From assembly GCA_003153075.1 (NCBI GenBank), contig PMBW01000242.1:4033-14752 (forward strand): DNA of 10,720 nucleotides, in the 5' to 3' direction. Positions 1 to 6,855 of the stretch are shown here, one piece after another. Each line of letters starts with the position of its first letter. The stretch's first letter is position 1. The stretch is from Dehalococcoidia bacterium. Its GTDB lineage: Bacteria > Chloroflexota > Dehalococcoidia > Dehalococcoidales > Fen-1064. The notes beneath the pieces are model-generated. The model did not search any database. It worked only from the letters and a program-made list of their open reading frames with translations, and was not told the origin of the DNA. Position numbers and translations under genes: made by a program.

Positions 1-120
1 TTGAAAGGGATATGTTTCCGCAATCGAAATGTACGCCCTTGAGGGCCGCAGACCGAACTACTTTTGCCTTAAGCAAAATATGTGGGAAAGAGCCAGATAG
101 AGTCAAACTTAATAAACCCA
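1..120. other. Intergenic/edge region downstream of the Pat-like gene
   Basis: No gene could be supported here. Two small inverted repeats are visible: GCCC-TTGA-GGGC at 35-46 and TTTTGC-CTTAA-GCAAAA at 62-78. Either could lie in the 3' end of the leftward transcript of the Pat-like gene. Neither is followed by a T-run on the minus strand, so I do not call an intrinsic terminator. One plus-strand frame stays open from the window edge past 120 into the antisense of the Pat-like gene, but it shows no recognisable protein features. Confidence 0.5.
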
Positions 121-2817
121 TCAGCTTACCGCTATCCGCGCATCAACCACCCAGTAACCCTGTCCTGCAGCAAGTACCTTGACCGGGTTAAAGTCCAGTT
201 CGGTGATCTGCGGGTTATCCTCGACCAGCGCGGAAAGCCGCAGCAACAGGTCTTTTAAAGCCGGTTTATCGGCGGGCGGAGTGCCCCGGAAACCGTCAAA
301 CAATTTGTACATTTTGATCGAGCCGATCAGTTCCTGCGCGTCCAGTTCGGTGAGCGGATTCAAGCGGAAGGCCACATCGTTCATTAACTCGGCATTGACG
401 CCGCCGATACCAAACATGAGAAGGTGCCCGAAAGACGGATCGTTAGAGACACCGACGATGGTCTCGACCCCTTCGCTGACCATCTTCTGGATCATCACGC
501 CGTCCATCTGGTCGGCTTTGCCCAGTTCGGTCAATTTCGCCTTAATATCTTCGAAGGCCTGTTTCGCTTCAGCTTCGGTTTTGATATTGAGTTTGACCCC
601 GCCGACATCCGTTTTGTGCGTGATCGTGGCGGAGGCCAGTTTGATCACGACGGGGAAACCGATTTTTCCGGCGATCACGGCAGTTTCCTGCGCGGTTTTC
701 GCTAATTTTGTTTCCGCGAAGCGGATGCCGTAACACCCCAGCAACTCGCCGATTTGGGGAATCGACAGCCAGTTATGCGGTTGTGCGCTCTGTTTCATCG
801 CGCTGTTGATGATCTGCTTGGCTTTTTCACGGTTGATATCATGCATTTTCGGCGGCGCGCTTTCCGGCCTGGCCAGGCGTTCGGAGTATTCCACCGCTTT
901 CGTCAATGCGGAAATGGCGCTTTCCGGGAATAGATAACTGGGCACGTACTTGCCGGGTGAACCGACTTCGGCGGAAAAGCCTTTATGCCCCATGAAGCAA
1001 ACCAGCAGCGTCTTTTTATTGCTGCGGTATAGAGGCGCTACCCGCCGCAGGCCATTCTCTACTTCCTTCACATCGACCATCGACGGCGGCACAAAAATAA
1101 AGAGCACGGCGTCGCTGCCTTTGTCCGATGCCAGTTCCTGCAGGATACCTTCGAATTCCGCCGGTGAGGCCTGCGCCGTGGTATCGACGGGATTGCCGAT
1201 ATGAATATCGCGTTTCAGGTGGGTTCTTATCGCCGCCAGTGTTTCCGGTAAAATTTCCGGCAGCAGTAAGCCGTGATTAGAAGCCGCGTCAGCTGCCAAA
1301 ATACCGGGGCCTCCGCCGTTAGTGACGATCACAAGTCTGCGGCCTTTCGGCAGCGGCTGATTGGAAAGCAGGGAGGCCACGTCAAACAGTTCTTCGACGC
1401 CGTTCACACGCAGGATACCGGCCTGTTTGAATAAAGCCTGGGTAACCGTCTCGGAAGTGGCTAAAGCGCCGGTATGCGAAGAAGCCGCGCGGGAGCCCGC
1501 CGATGTCGAACCGCTCTTGACAACAACAATTGGTTTTTTCGCCGACACCCGGCGGGTGATGCGCATGAAGTTGTGGGGATTACCGAACGATTCCAGGTAA
1601 AGTAATATCACTTTGGTCGCCGCGTCGTGCTCCCAGTACTGGACGAGATCGTTAGGGGAAACATCGGCCCGGTTACCGGCGCTGACAAATGTGCTCAACC
1701 CGATATTCAAAGACCGGGCATAGTCCAGGATCACTTCGCCCATCGCGCCGCTCTGCGACAGGAACGAGACATTACCCGGTAAGTTATTCGCCGGGGAAAA
1801 GGTGGCGTTCATGCTGATCGCGGGGTCGGTATTCAGCACGCCCATACAGTTCGGGCCAACGATGCGCATCCCGTGGCCGAGGGCGATCTCCCGCAATTCC
1901 CTCTCGCGGGCTGCGCCCTCCGGTCCGGCCTCTTTGAAACCGTCGGAGATAATAATTAAACCCTTGACACCCTTTTGTCCGCATTCTTCCGCCACTTTCA
2001 GCACAACCGGTGCGGCTACAGCTACGATGGCCATCTCCACCTCACCGGGAATCGCTAACACAGAAGGATAAGTTTTGATCGAAGATACCACCTCGATGTT
2101 CGGGTTCACCGGGTATACCGCGCCAACATAACCGCTTTGAATTAATGCGCGGACCAGGTTGTAACCGATCGTGCCGGGATTACGGGATGCCCCGACAACG
2201 GCAATCGATTTCGGGTAAAGAATCGACTTCAAAGACGCGATGGTAGCCAGGCGTTGTTCTTCCTCTTCTTTGTGAATCGATTTTTTCGTGGCGACGATCG
2301 GCAGAATAACATGGGAAATATTTTTATCCGATACTTTGGTCACGTGAAAACCAAAACCGGAAACCAGCGTATGGATCGGTTCGCGGTCCAAAGGAACGTC
2401 CGTTTCAAAAGTGGAAATACCCTGACCGCGGGCAACCCTCCCCAGGTCCTCCAATAAAACCAGACCTAGGCCCTTGGCCTGGTATGTTTCATCGATCAAC
2501 ATGAATAATTCCGCGGAATTCTTGCCGGGCAGTTTATAATAGCGGGCGATCGCCACCATTTCTTTGCCGTCGTGCACTACTTCGGCGGCCAGTACAAAAG
2601 CGGATGTATAATCCACTTTGCAGAAATTACGCAGGCTTTCGATCGTGGGCGCTTCTTTGGGATGCCCCAGACGCAGGAATTTACTCTGGCCGTTAATGCC
2701 GTGAATGAAATCTACGCAGGATTCGGCATCTTCCGGATGGATTGATCGTAAAAGTACCGTCGAACCGTCTTCAAGAGACACATTGGTTTCATATTGGGCC
2801 AGATTTTCCGTTTCCAT
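121..2817 (-). CDS. GNAT acetyltransferase / ADP-forming acyl-CoA synthetase fusion (Pat-like)
   Basis: An 898-residue cytoplasmic protein, probably a lysine acetyltransferase of the Pat class, which in other bacteria acetylates and silences enzymes such as acetyl-CoA synthetase. Residues about 11-175 are a GNAT domain with the acetyl-CoA loop QAKGLG (113-118). A CoA-binding Rossmann domain follows (about 198-300, with IAVVGAS near 205-211), then a succinyl-CoA-ligase-like part (about 305-660) with SQSGAMG (354-360) and SSHTGAL. An ATP-grasp domain ends the protein (about 666-896), with HKTDVGG (734-740) and ELDFNPVKV (873-881). GNAT is N-terminal here; in enterobacterial Pat it is C-terminal. 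His448 (in SSHTGAL) and His734 match the phosphohistidine positions of archaeal ADP-forming acetyl-CoA synthetases, so the ligase half may be active. The start at 2817 is chosen because GAGG lies 8 nt upstream. The frame is open to 2979, but that extension runs across a promoter-like sequence and is not conserved-looking. Alternative role: an acyl-CoA synthetase with a regulatory GNAT domain. Confidence 0.9.
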   Translation of the reverse strand: METENLAQYETNVSLEDGSTVLLRSIHPEDAESCVDFIHGINGQSKFLRLGHPKEAPTIESLRNFCKVDYTSAFVLAAEVVHDGKEMVAIARYYKLPGKNSAELFMLIDETYQAKGLGLVLLEDLGRVARGQGISTFETDVPLDREPIHTLVSGFGFHVTKVSDKNISHVILPIVATKKSIHKEEEEQRLATIASLKSILYPKSIAVVGASRNPGTIGYNLVRALIQSGYVGAVYPVNPNIEVVSSIKTYPSVLAIPGEVEMAIVAVAAPVVLKVAEECGQKGVKGLIIISDGFKEAGPEGAARERELREIALGHGMRIVGPNCMGVLNTDPAISMNATFSPANNLPGNVSFLSQSGAMGEVILDYARSLNIGLSTFVSAGNRADVSPNDLVQYWEHDAATKVILLYLESFGNPHNFMRITRRVSAKKPIVVVKSGSTSAGSRAASSHTGALATSETVTQALFKQAGILRVNGVEELFDVASLLSNQPLPKGRRLVIVTNGGGPGILAADAASNHGLLLPEILPETLAAIRTHLKRDIHIGNPVDTTAQASPAEFEGILQELASDKGSDAVLFIFVPPSMVDVKEVENGLRRVAPLYRSNKKTLLVCFMGHKGFSAEVGSPGKYVPSYLFPESAISALTKAVEYSERLARPESAPPKMHDINREKAKQIINSAMKQSAQPHNWLSIPQIGELLGCYGIRFAETKLAKTAQETAVIAGKIGFPVVIKLASATITHKTDVGGVKLNIKTEAEAKQAFEDIKAKLTELGKADQMDGVMIQKMVSEGVETIVGVSNDPSFGHLLMFGIGGVNAELMNDVAFRLNPLTELDAQELIGSIKMYKLFDGFRGTPPADKPALKDLLLRLSALVEDNPQITELDFNPVKVLAAGQGYWVVDARIAVS

Positions 2818-2878
2818 ATCTTTAACCTCGAAATAATTTAATCTTTCAGTGTGAACAATCAATATAACCGTTAATAAG

Positions 2879-2906
2879 ATACTAGCATAAATATTGGGTA
2901 CTTCAA
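2879..2906 (-). promoter_or_regulatory. Predicted sigma70-type promoter for the Pat-like gene
   Basis: On the minus strand, TTGAAG (2906-2901) is separated by 16 bp from TAGTAT (2884-2879). TGC directly precedes the -10 box, giving an extended -10. Transcription would begin near 2872, leaving a leader of about 55 nt before the ATG at 2817. The position supports that start over the longer open frame. Prediction by eye only. Confidence 0.5.
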
Positions 2907-2965
2907 TGTGCCGGATAAAATTGTAAAGATCAGATAAATATAGGCAGTCTGTTTTCAGTTTCGAA

Positions 2966-3043
2966 GAATCAAGATTCAAATATCAATAATCAAAGCATGC
3001 ATAGATTTCGCAGATTATCGAAATGCTTCCGGCTGCAGACCGG
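2966..3043. repeat. Cluster of short inverted repeats between yraN and the Pat-like gene
   Basis: Three small perfect inverted repeats lie just past the yraN stop. They are CCGG/CCGG (3029-3032 and 3040-3043, 7-nt loop), ATTTCG/CGAAAT (3005-3010 and 3019-3024, 8-nt loop) and GAATC-AA-GATTC (2966-2977). Read leftward they could form tandem hairpins at the end of the tmk-rnhB-yraN transcript. There is no uninterrupted T-run, so this would be an atypical or Rho-assisted 3' end at best. Confidence 0.3.
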
Positions 3044-3051
3044 CAGATAAC

Positions 3052-3417
3052 CTATTCCCCTTCCACCGCGTTTTTGATCACTTCAATGCGGGTAGGTTTT
3101 CCTGTTCTATCCAGTTCCACCGCAACGAAATCGATGCGCCACTGCGGCAGCGGACAGTCGTGGGTTTGTTGATAGCGGGCGGCAACGTTCCTCAAGTGCT
3201 CTTTCTTTCTGGCGGTGACCGATTCTTCTGGACTGCCGAAAGTAAGGCTGGTCTTCGTCCTTACCTCAACAAAAACAAGATAATCGCCGTCATTGGCGAT
3301 TATGTCAACTTCCCCTTCTTTGCAGCGGAAATTAGTCTCGATGATTTTATACCCCTGTTTTTTCAGGAAATCCGCTGCCAGTTGTTCGCCGATGATGCCA
3401 GTTGTTTGTCGTTTCAT
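3052..3417 (-). CDS. yraN: YraN/UPF0102 family nuclease-fold protein
   Basis: A 121-residue protein, a normal length for UPF0102. The family has the restriction-endonuclease-like PD-(D/E)XK fold. Its exact substrate is not established, although roles in DNA processing or recombination have been proposed. Visible marks are an N-terminal G-E-x-x-A-x-x-F/Y-L segment (GEQLAADFLKKQGY), the metal-site-like core GEVDIIA, then VFVEVRTK. The core E-x-D plus E-V-R/K spacing fits the family. The start at 3417 is preferred because its ATG overlaps the rnhB stop codon as ATGA. The frame continues to 3492, but that would run back over the end of rnhB and adds no family-like sequence. It is the last gene of tmk-rnhB-yraN and presumably translated by coupling to rnhB, since its own ribosome-binding site is weak. 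rnhB and yraN are neighbours in many bacterial genomes. Confidence 0.9.
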   Translation of the reverse strand: MKRQTTGIIGEQLAADFLKKQGYKIIETNFRCKEGEVDIIANDGDYLVFVEVRTKTSLTFGSPEESVTARKKEHLRNVAARYQQTHDCPLPQWRIDFVAVELDRTGKPTRIEVIKNAVEGE

Positions 3418-4049
3418 AGCAGCATCATGGTATCCCGCACGGGCTGAAAAGAGCAGCGGTGGATCGGCGAAGGCCCCAGCCGCTGCAGACAATCGAGGTG
3501 CGCCGGTGTGCCGTAGCCTTTATGTTCGGCGAACTTATACCCGGGGTATTTATTATCCATTTCCATCATGTAATGGTCGCGGGAGACCTTGGCAATAATA
3601 GAAGCGCAGGCGATCGAGAAACTGAGACAGTCGCCGTGAGTGATGCCTTTTTGCGGCAGATCGACTTCCGGAATATCAAAAAAGTCCACCAGCAGGAAAT
3701 CCGGCCCTGGACTTAACCGGTCGACGGCCGCTTTCATAGCTAACCGTCCGGCTTTAGCAATACCTTTTGTATCAATTGTTTGAGCGTCAGTGAAGCCTAT
3801 GCCGAAACTGATCGCGGCTTCCTGAATAAGTGGAAAGAGTGATTCTCTTTCCTTTTCCGTCAGTTGCTTACTATCATTAACCTTACGCTTCCATTTAGGT
3901 TTGAAATCCGGGGGTAAAATTACCGCGGCGGCAACCACCGGCCCGGCGAGCGGCCCGCGTCCCGCCTCATCGATCCCGGCAACATAGCGGTAACCTTGCT
4001 GCCAGAGGTCTTTTTCTTCAATAAATGTCGGCGGCCCGAATTTTTCCAT
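3414..4049 (-). CDS. rnhB: Ribonuclease HII
   Basis: A 211-residue cytoplasmic endonuclease that cuts RNA in RNA/DNA hybrids and starts removal of single ribonucleotides misincorporated in DNA. The type 2 RNase H pattern is clear: AGIDEAGRGPLAGPVVAAAV carries the paired acids Asp27 and Glu28, NDSKQL follows, Asp122 sits in LLVDFF and Asp140 in THGD. These are the expected four metal ligands by comparison with E. coli RNase HII. ASIIAKVSRD (149-158) and HKGYGTPAH (176-184) are also typical. The start is ATG at 4049, 10 nt after the tmk stop, with only a weak GAG-type ribosome-binding site. A TTG at 4070 is in frame but would overlap tmk and has no better signal. The stop overlaps the yraN start by 4 nt. 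Middle gene of a nucleic-acid maintenance operon. Confidence 0.96.
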   Translation of the reverse strand: MEKFGPPTFIEEKDLWQQGYRYVAGIDEAGRGPLAGPVVAAAVILPPDFKPKWKRKVNDSKQLTEKERESLFPLIQEAAISFGIGFTDAQTIDTKGIAKAGRLAMKAAVDRLSPGPDFLLVDFFDIPEVDLPQKGITHGDCLSFSIACASIIAKVSRDHYMMEMDNKYPGYKFAEHKGYGTPAHLDCLQRLGPSPIHRCSFQPVRDTMMLL

Positions 4050-4059
4050 ATTGGTTAAC

Positions 4060-4677
4060 TCATTCAGCAAGCAAGCTGCTTACTTTTTCCCAGATAATCT
4101 GCTGGATCTTTGCTTTGGACAGGCAGGCATCTACGACCAGCCAGCGCTGCGTATCTTCCACGGCCAGGCGCAGATAACCTTTTCGTACTCTTTGATGAAA
4201 GGCTTTGGCTTCTTTTTCAAAGCGGTCCGGTTCCTGCCCTGTCTTGCGGGCAAATCCGTCGCTGACCGGGATATCCAGCAATACGGTCAGGTCAGGTTTC
4301 AGTCCGGCAGTAGCCAGGCTATTGATTTTGTTGATCGTGTCAATATCAATTTTCCGGCCGTAACCCTGATATGCAACAGTAGAATCCGTGTAACGGTCAC
4401 AAATCACTATCTTATGCTGTTTCAGCGCAGGCCTGATGACTTCCGCTACCAGCTGGGCGCGTGAAGAATTGAAAAGCAACAACTCAGTCGTAGGAGCAAT
4501 ATCAGTGCCCTGCGCCCATTTAAGAAGACGGGTCAATTTCTCTCCCAGCATCGTGCTGCCGGGTTCATGGATCAAAATCGCGGGCATATCCAGCCGGTTA
4601 AGCTTTCGGTATAGCGCCCGTGTTTGTGAACTCTTACCGCTGCCCTCGCCGCCTTCAAAGGTAATAAAAAGAGACAT
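4060..4677 (-). CDS. tmk: Thymidylate kinase (dTMP kinase)
   Basis: A 205-residue enzyme that phosphorylates dTMP to dTDP with ATP, an essential step toward dTTP for DNA synthesis. Residues 4-17 hold the P-loop (FITFEGGEGSGKSS, with GKS at 14-16). HEPGS (38-42) corresponds to the substrate-binding (R)EPGG/S loop. DRYTDSTVAYQGYGR (94-108) is the DR(Y/F) signature. A lid segment follows at about 144-153 (RKTGQEPDRF), with its basic residues in the lid rather than the P-loop. Length is normal. The start at 4677 has GGAG 6 nt upstream. The frame stays open to 4737, but the extra residues precede the conserved fold, and a promoter-like sequence falls inside them. It is the first gene of tmk-rnhB-yraN; rnhB begins 10 nt after its stop. 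Confidence 0.96.
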   Translation of the reverse strand: MSLFITFEGGEGSGKSSQTRALYRKLNRLDMPAILIHEPGSTMLGEKLTRLLKWAQGTDIAPTTELLLFNSSRAQLVAEVIRPALKQHKIVICDRYTDSTVAYQGYGRKIDIDTINKINSLATAGLKPDLTVLLDIPVSDGFARKTGQEPDRFEKEAKAFHQRVRKGYLRLAVEDTQRWLVVDACLSKAKIQQIIWEKVSSLLAE

Positions 4678-4702
4678 CTCGCACTCCAAATATCTTATAG
4701 CC

Positions 4703-4732
4703 AGTTTAGCACTTGCCGCCGTTAAACGCCAA
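4703..4732 (-). promoter_or_regulatory. Predicted sigma70-type promoter for tmk-rnhB-yraN
   Basis: On the minus strand, TTGGCG (4732-4727) is 18 bp from TAAACT (4708-4703). TGC directly precedes the -10 box, giving an extended -10. Transcription from about 4696 would give a short leader of roughly 20 nt before the tmk ATG at 4677. This is compatible with that start and not with one at 4737. The match is moderate and was judged by eye. Confidence 0.4.
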
Positions 4733-4767
4733 GTCATTGGTGATGCAGTAAATAGTTATGAGTTTTG

Positions 4768-4777
4768 CCTAATTAGG
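4768..4777. repeat. Perfect 10-bp palindrome, possible operator
   Basis: CCTAATTAGG is fully self-complementary and lies in the non-coding gap, upstream of both divergent promoters (about 35 bp behind the tmk -35 box and 110 bp before the oppA -35 box). A dimeric regulator could bind there. No regulator family is recognised from the sequence, and a palindrome of this length can arise by chance. Confidence 0.25.
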
Positions 4778-4885
4778 AATGAGAGCAATGGATTTACCTG
4801 TCACGCACCATTTATTTTACAGTATTTTTTCAAAAAAACATCAGCGTTAATTTATAAAACTAATCCCAATCCCTTTGTCCCCTAC

Positions 4886-4914
4886 TTGACAAGTGTATTT
4901 CATTAGAATATCCT
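4886..4914 (+). promoter_or_regulatory. Predicted sigma70-type promoter for the opp operon
   Basis: A perfect -35 box TTGACA (4886-4891) is followed after 17 bp by TATCCT (4909-4914), a 4-of-6 match to TATAAT. Expected transcription start is near 4921, leaving about 150 nt before the oppA ATG at 5070. An A/T tract (4825-4838) lies about 50 bp upstream of the -35 box and may bend the DNA. The -35 match and spacing make this the best promoter candidate in the gap. Confidence 0.55.
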
Positions 4915-4920
4915 ATGGCT

Positions 4921-5069
4921 AAAGTAACTTATTTATCAATCATGAGAGGAATACTTATAGACTTAATTTCCCGAGTAATTGTTTGCGATTCCTGATCAAA
5001 TCCCCACCTCCTGTTTAAAAAGTGTTTCAGCTGTAATTGAAATATAGCGAAAAAAGTTGAGGAGGTTGT
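4921..5069 (+). promoter_or_regulatory. Long oppA 5' leader with possible ribosome-binding-site sequestration
   Basis: The predicted leader ends in a strong ribosome-binding site, GAGGAGG (5059-5065), 4 nt before the ATG. Upstream, ACCTCCT (5006-5012) is exactly complementary to AGGAGGT (5060-5066), which would hide the site. Between them TTTCA/TGAAA (5025-5029 and 5038-5042) could form a small internal hairpin. Further upstream AGGAAT (4947-4952) can pair with ATTCCT (4988-4993), with TGA/TCA (4943-4945 and 4996-4998) extending the helix past a small internal loop. I recognise no known riboswitch class. The pairings are seen directly; regulatory function is inferred. Confidence 0.35.
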
Positions 5070-6773
5070 ATGAAAAGGAAAACGGTTATTCTCTCTTTCC
5101 TGGCGATTATTGTTAGTATATCCCTCATTTTTTCCAGCGCCTGTTCTACCGGCGGCACAAACGCGGGTAACTCATCGACCACCGCGAATTCAACACCCCA
5201 GGTCATCACTTTAAATCTGGCGGTTGAGAACAACACTATCGACCCAAATCGCGCCTCATGGGTTAGTGAAAGAACTATCCTGGTCCAGGTCTTTGACGGA
5301 TTACTTACTTTTAATCCTGACCTCTCTTTAGCTCCTATGGTTGCCAAAGAAATACCCACCGTGGGCAACAAAGGTATTTCCGCCGACGGCAAAACCTATA
5401 CCATCAAGTTGAAAAATAACGTAACCTGGAGTGACGGCACCAAGGTCACCGCCAAGGATTTCGTTTTCAGTATCAAAAGGCTTTTTAGCCCGGATCTGGC
5501 AGCCGAATATGAATCGTTCTATAACGACATCGTAGGCGGAGACGCGTATTTCGGATCCGCCGGTAAGTCTGCATCAGAGCAGCAAGCGTTGAAAGACGCG
5601 ATCGGTGTCAGAGCCGTCGATGATTATACATTGGAAATCAAACTGATTGACTCGCTGCCGACATTCTTACAATTACTTGCGCTTTGGCCTGTGTACCCTA
5701 TCCGGCAGGATATGGTAGACAAATACGGCGATAAATGGGCACAGCCTGATGCAAGCGGCGCCATGCCCAACTACATCGGCAACGGGCCATTCATTCTGAA
5801 AGAATGGGTACAGCAGGACCACTACACCCTTATCCGCAACGAAAAATACTGGGGCACGAAGCCGAAGCTAACGCAGATTACTTTCAAAGAACTTACCGAT
5901 GCCAATCTGGCATTGGCGGCTTATAAAAATAATGAAATTGATATGTCCGGCGTCCCCGGCGGCACCGAGCAAACCACGATGAACGACCCGGTGCTCAGCC
6001 CGCAGATTCTAAGATTCCCGACACTAAGTACTTACGCCTTCCAGTTTAACGTTACAAAAGCGCCGTACGATAATAAGGTACTACGGCAGGCGCTTGCCTG
6101 CGCGATCGATCGGGCTGCTTATATCGATAAGGTCAGACACGGCGTCGGCAAGGTAGCTTTAAGCTGGATACCACCTGGAATGCCCGGATTTGATGCTAAC
6201 CTGGGGACAGATTGGGCTTTTAATCCTACGAAAGCCAAACAGCTGCTGGCCCAGGCCGGTTATCCGGATGGGAAAGGCTTACCGGAACTTAAATTCCAGA
6301 TCGCGAACACGGGCGCCAATCCCACCATCGCTGCTTTCCTGCAGGGTCAATTGAAAGATAACCTCGGTATTAACCTTACCGTAGAGCTCATGGAATCGAA
6401 GGCCTACAGCGCACTATATAATGCTAAACAATTCACCTGGGGCTTTACCGGTTGGGGCGCTGATTATCCTGACCCGGACAACTGGTTACCTCAGCTATAC
6501 GGCACTGGCGCCGGCAATAATAAAACAGGTTACAGTAATCCGGCTTTCGATGCGCTGGCAGCTCAGGGTCTCAAAGAATTAGACAACACTAAACGGCTGC
6601 AAATCTGGGCACAAGCACAGGCCTTAGTCGTAGCCGACCAGCCGATGATTTATGTATTCAACCGCGAAACCTTTGTTCTGCTCAAACCATGGGTCAAAGG
6701 AATGGTCACTACCGGTTTGGATGGCAACGTTGCCGGCGACACCTTCCTGAGAAATGTCTACATTCAGAAATAG
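5070..6773 (+). CDS. oppA: Oligopeptide/dipeptide-type ABC transporter substrate-binding lipoprotein
   Basis: A 567-residue extracytoplasmic protein of solute-binding family 5 (SBP_bac_5) that captures the substrate and delivers it to OppBC. Residues 1-24 form a lipoprotein signal peptide: MKRK, a hydrophobic core at about 6-21, then FSSA before Cys25. This lipobox is acceptable but lacks the usual Leu at -3. A Ser/Thr/Asn-rich tether (26-43) precedes the folded domain. Family marks are VFDGLLTFNPDLSLAPMVA (74-92), NVTWSDGTKVTAKDFVFSI (117-135), GNGPFILKEW (237-246), LRQALACAIDR (338-348) and GWGADYPDPDNWL (461-473), the last typical of OppA/DppA proteins. Length is normal. The start is fixed by GAGGAGG just upstream. 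First gene of oppABCDF, separated from oppB by 82 bp with a strong hairpin. The true substrate (peptides, or for some relatives metals or sugars) cannot be read from the sequence. Confidence 0.93.
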   Translation: MKRKTVILSFLAIIVSISLIFSSACSTGGTNAGNSSTTANSTPQVITLNLAVENNTIDPNRASWVSERTILVQVFDGLLTFNPDLSLAPMVAKEIPTVGNKGISADGKTYTIKLKNNVTWSDGTKVTAKDFVFSIKRLFSPDLAAEYESFYNDIVGGDAYFGSAGKSASEQQALKDAIGVRAVDDYTLEIKLIDSLPTFLQLLALWPVYPIRQDMVDKYGDKWAQPDASGAMPNYIGNGPFILKEWVQQDHYTLIRNEKYWGTKPKLTQITFKELTDANLALAAYKNNEIDMSGVPGGTEQTTMNDPVLSPQILRFPTLSTYAFQFNVTKAPYDNKVLRQALACAIDRAAYIDKVRHGVGKVALSWIPPGMPGFDANLGTDWAFNPTKAKQLLAQAGYPDGKGLPELKFQIANTGANPTIAAFLQGQLKDNLGINLTVELMESKAYSALYNAKQFTWGFTGWGADYPDPDNWLPQLYGTGAGNNKTGYSNPAFDALAAQGLKELDNTKRLQIWAQAQALVVADQPMIYVFNRETFVLLKPWVKGMVTTGLDGNVAGDTFLRNVYIQK

Positions 6774-6794
6774 CATCCATTGAATTAGATATCG

Positions 6795-6835
6795 TGTACC
6801 TCGGGGGAGCAAAATACCGCCTCCCCTGAGGTACA
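6795..6835 (+). repeat. Strong 15-bp hairpin between oppA and oppB
   Basis: TGTACCTCGGGGGAG (6795-6809) and CTCCCCTGAGGTACA (6821-6835) pair over 15 bp with one G-U wobble (6803/6827) and an 11-nt loop (6810-6820). No T-run follows, so it is not a standard intrinsic terminator. In other ABC-importer operons such structures protect the 3' end of the binding-protein message or cause partial termination, giving more binding protein than membrane subunits. That is the likely role here. The stem ends 20 bp before the oppB start. Confidence 0.75.
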
Positions 6836-6855
6836 AGCAGATTAAAGGTCGGTTA

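Larger units (their letters stand above)
4738..5069. other. Divergent AT-rich regulatory region between tmk and oppA
   Basis: This stretch, bounded by the tmk upstream region and the oppA start, has no supportable gene. It is visibly richer in A and T than its surroundings. It holds a perfect 10-bp palindrome CCTAATTAGG (4768-4777), an opposed T6-C-A7 tract (4825-4838), a good rightward promoter (4886-4914) and a probable leader of about 150 nt. An in-frame stretch of 26 codons (4915-4995) exists but begins at or before the predicted transcript start and has no ribosome-binding site. Confidence 0.6.

Noticed and set aside
179..733. 184-codon plus-strand frame antisense to the Pat-like gene
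   Set aside because: It lies wholly opposite the well-conserved ATP-grasp domain and has a composition typical of the reverse strand of a coding gene. No recognisable domain.
2818..2979. N-terminal extension of the Pat-like protein with a hydrophobic, membrane-helix-like segment
   Set aside because: The frame is open, but the ATG at 2817 has a well-placed GAGG and starts just before the GNAT domain, and a good promoter lies inside the extension. The hydrophobic stretch reflects AT-rich non-coding DNA.
4965..4980. CodY-box-like sequence in the oppA leader
   Set aside because: Against the 15-base consensus I count about five mismatches, and nothing else suggests that the organism has CodY.
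4915..4995. 26-codon open frame that could be a leader peptide upstream of oppA
   Set aside because: Its ATG lies at or before the predicted transcription start, the inner ATG at 4942 has no ribosome-binding site, and the peptide has no run of one amino acid suggesting attenuation.
5027..5392. 121-codon minus-strand frame opposite the oppA start
   Set aside because: It runs through the oppA ribosome-binding site and signal-peptide region in antisense and has no family features.
6795..6835. Intrinsic terminator ending the transcript after oppA
   Set aside because: The stem is strong but no T-run follows, and the permease and ATPase genes continue in the same direction with no separate promoter visible in the 20 bp before oppB.
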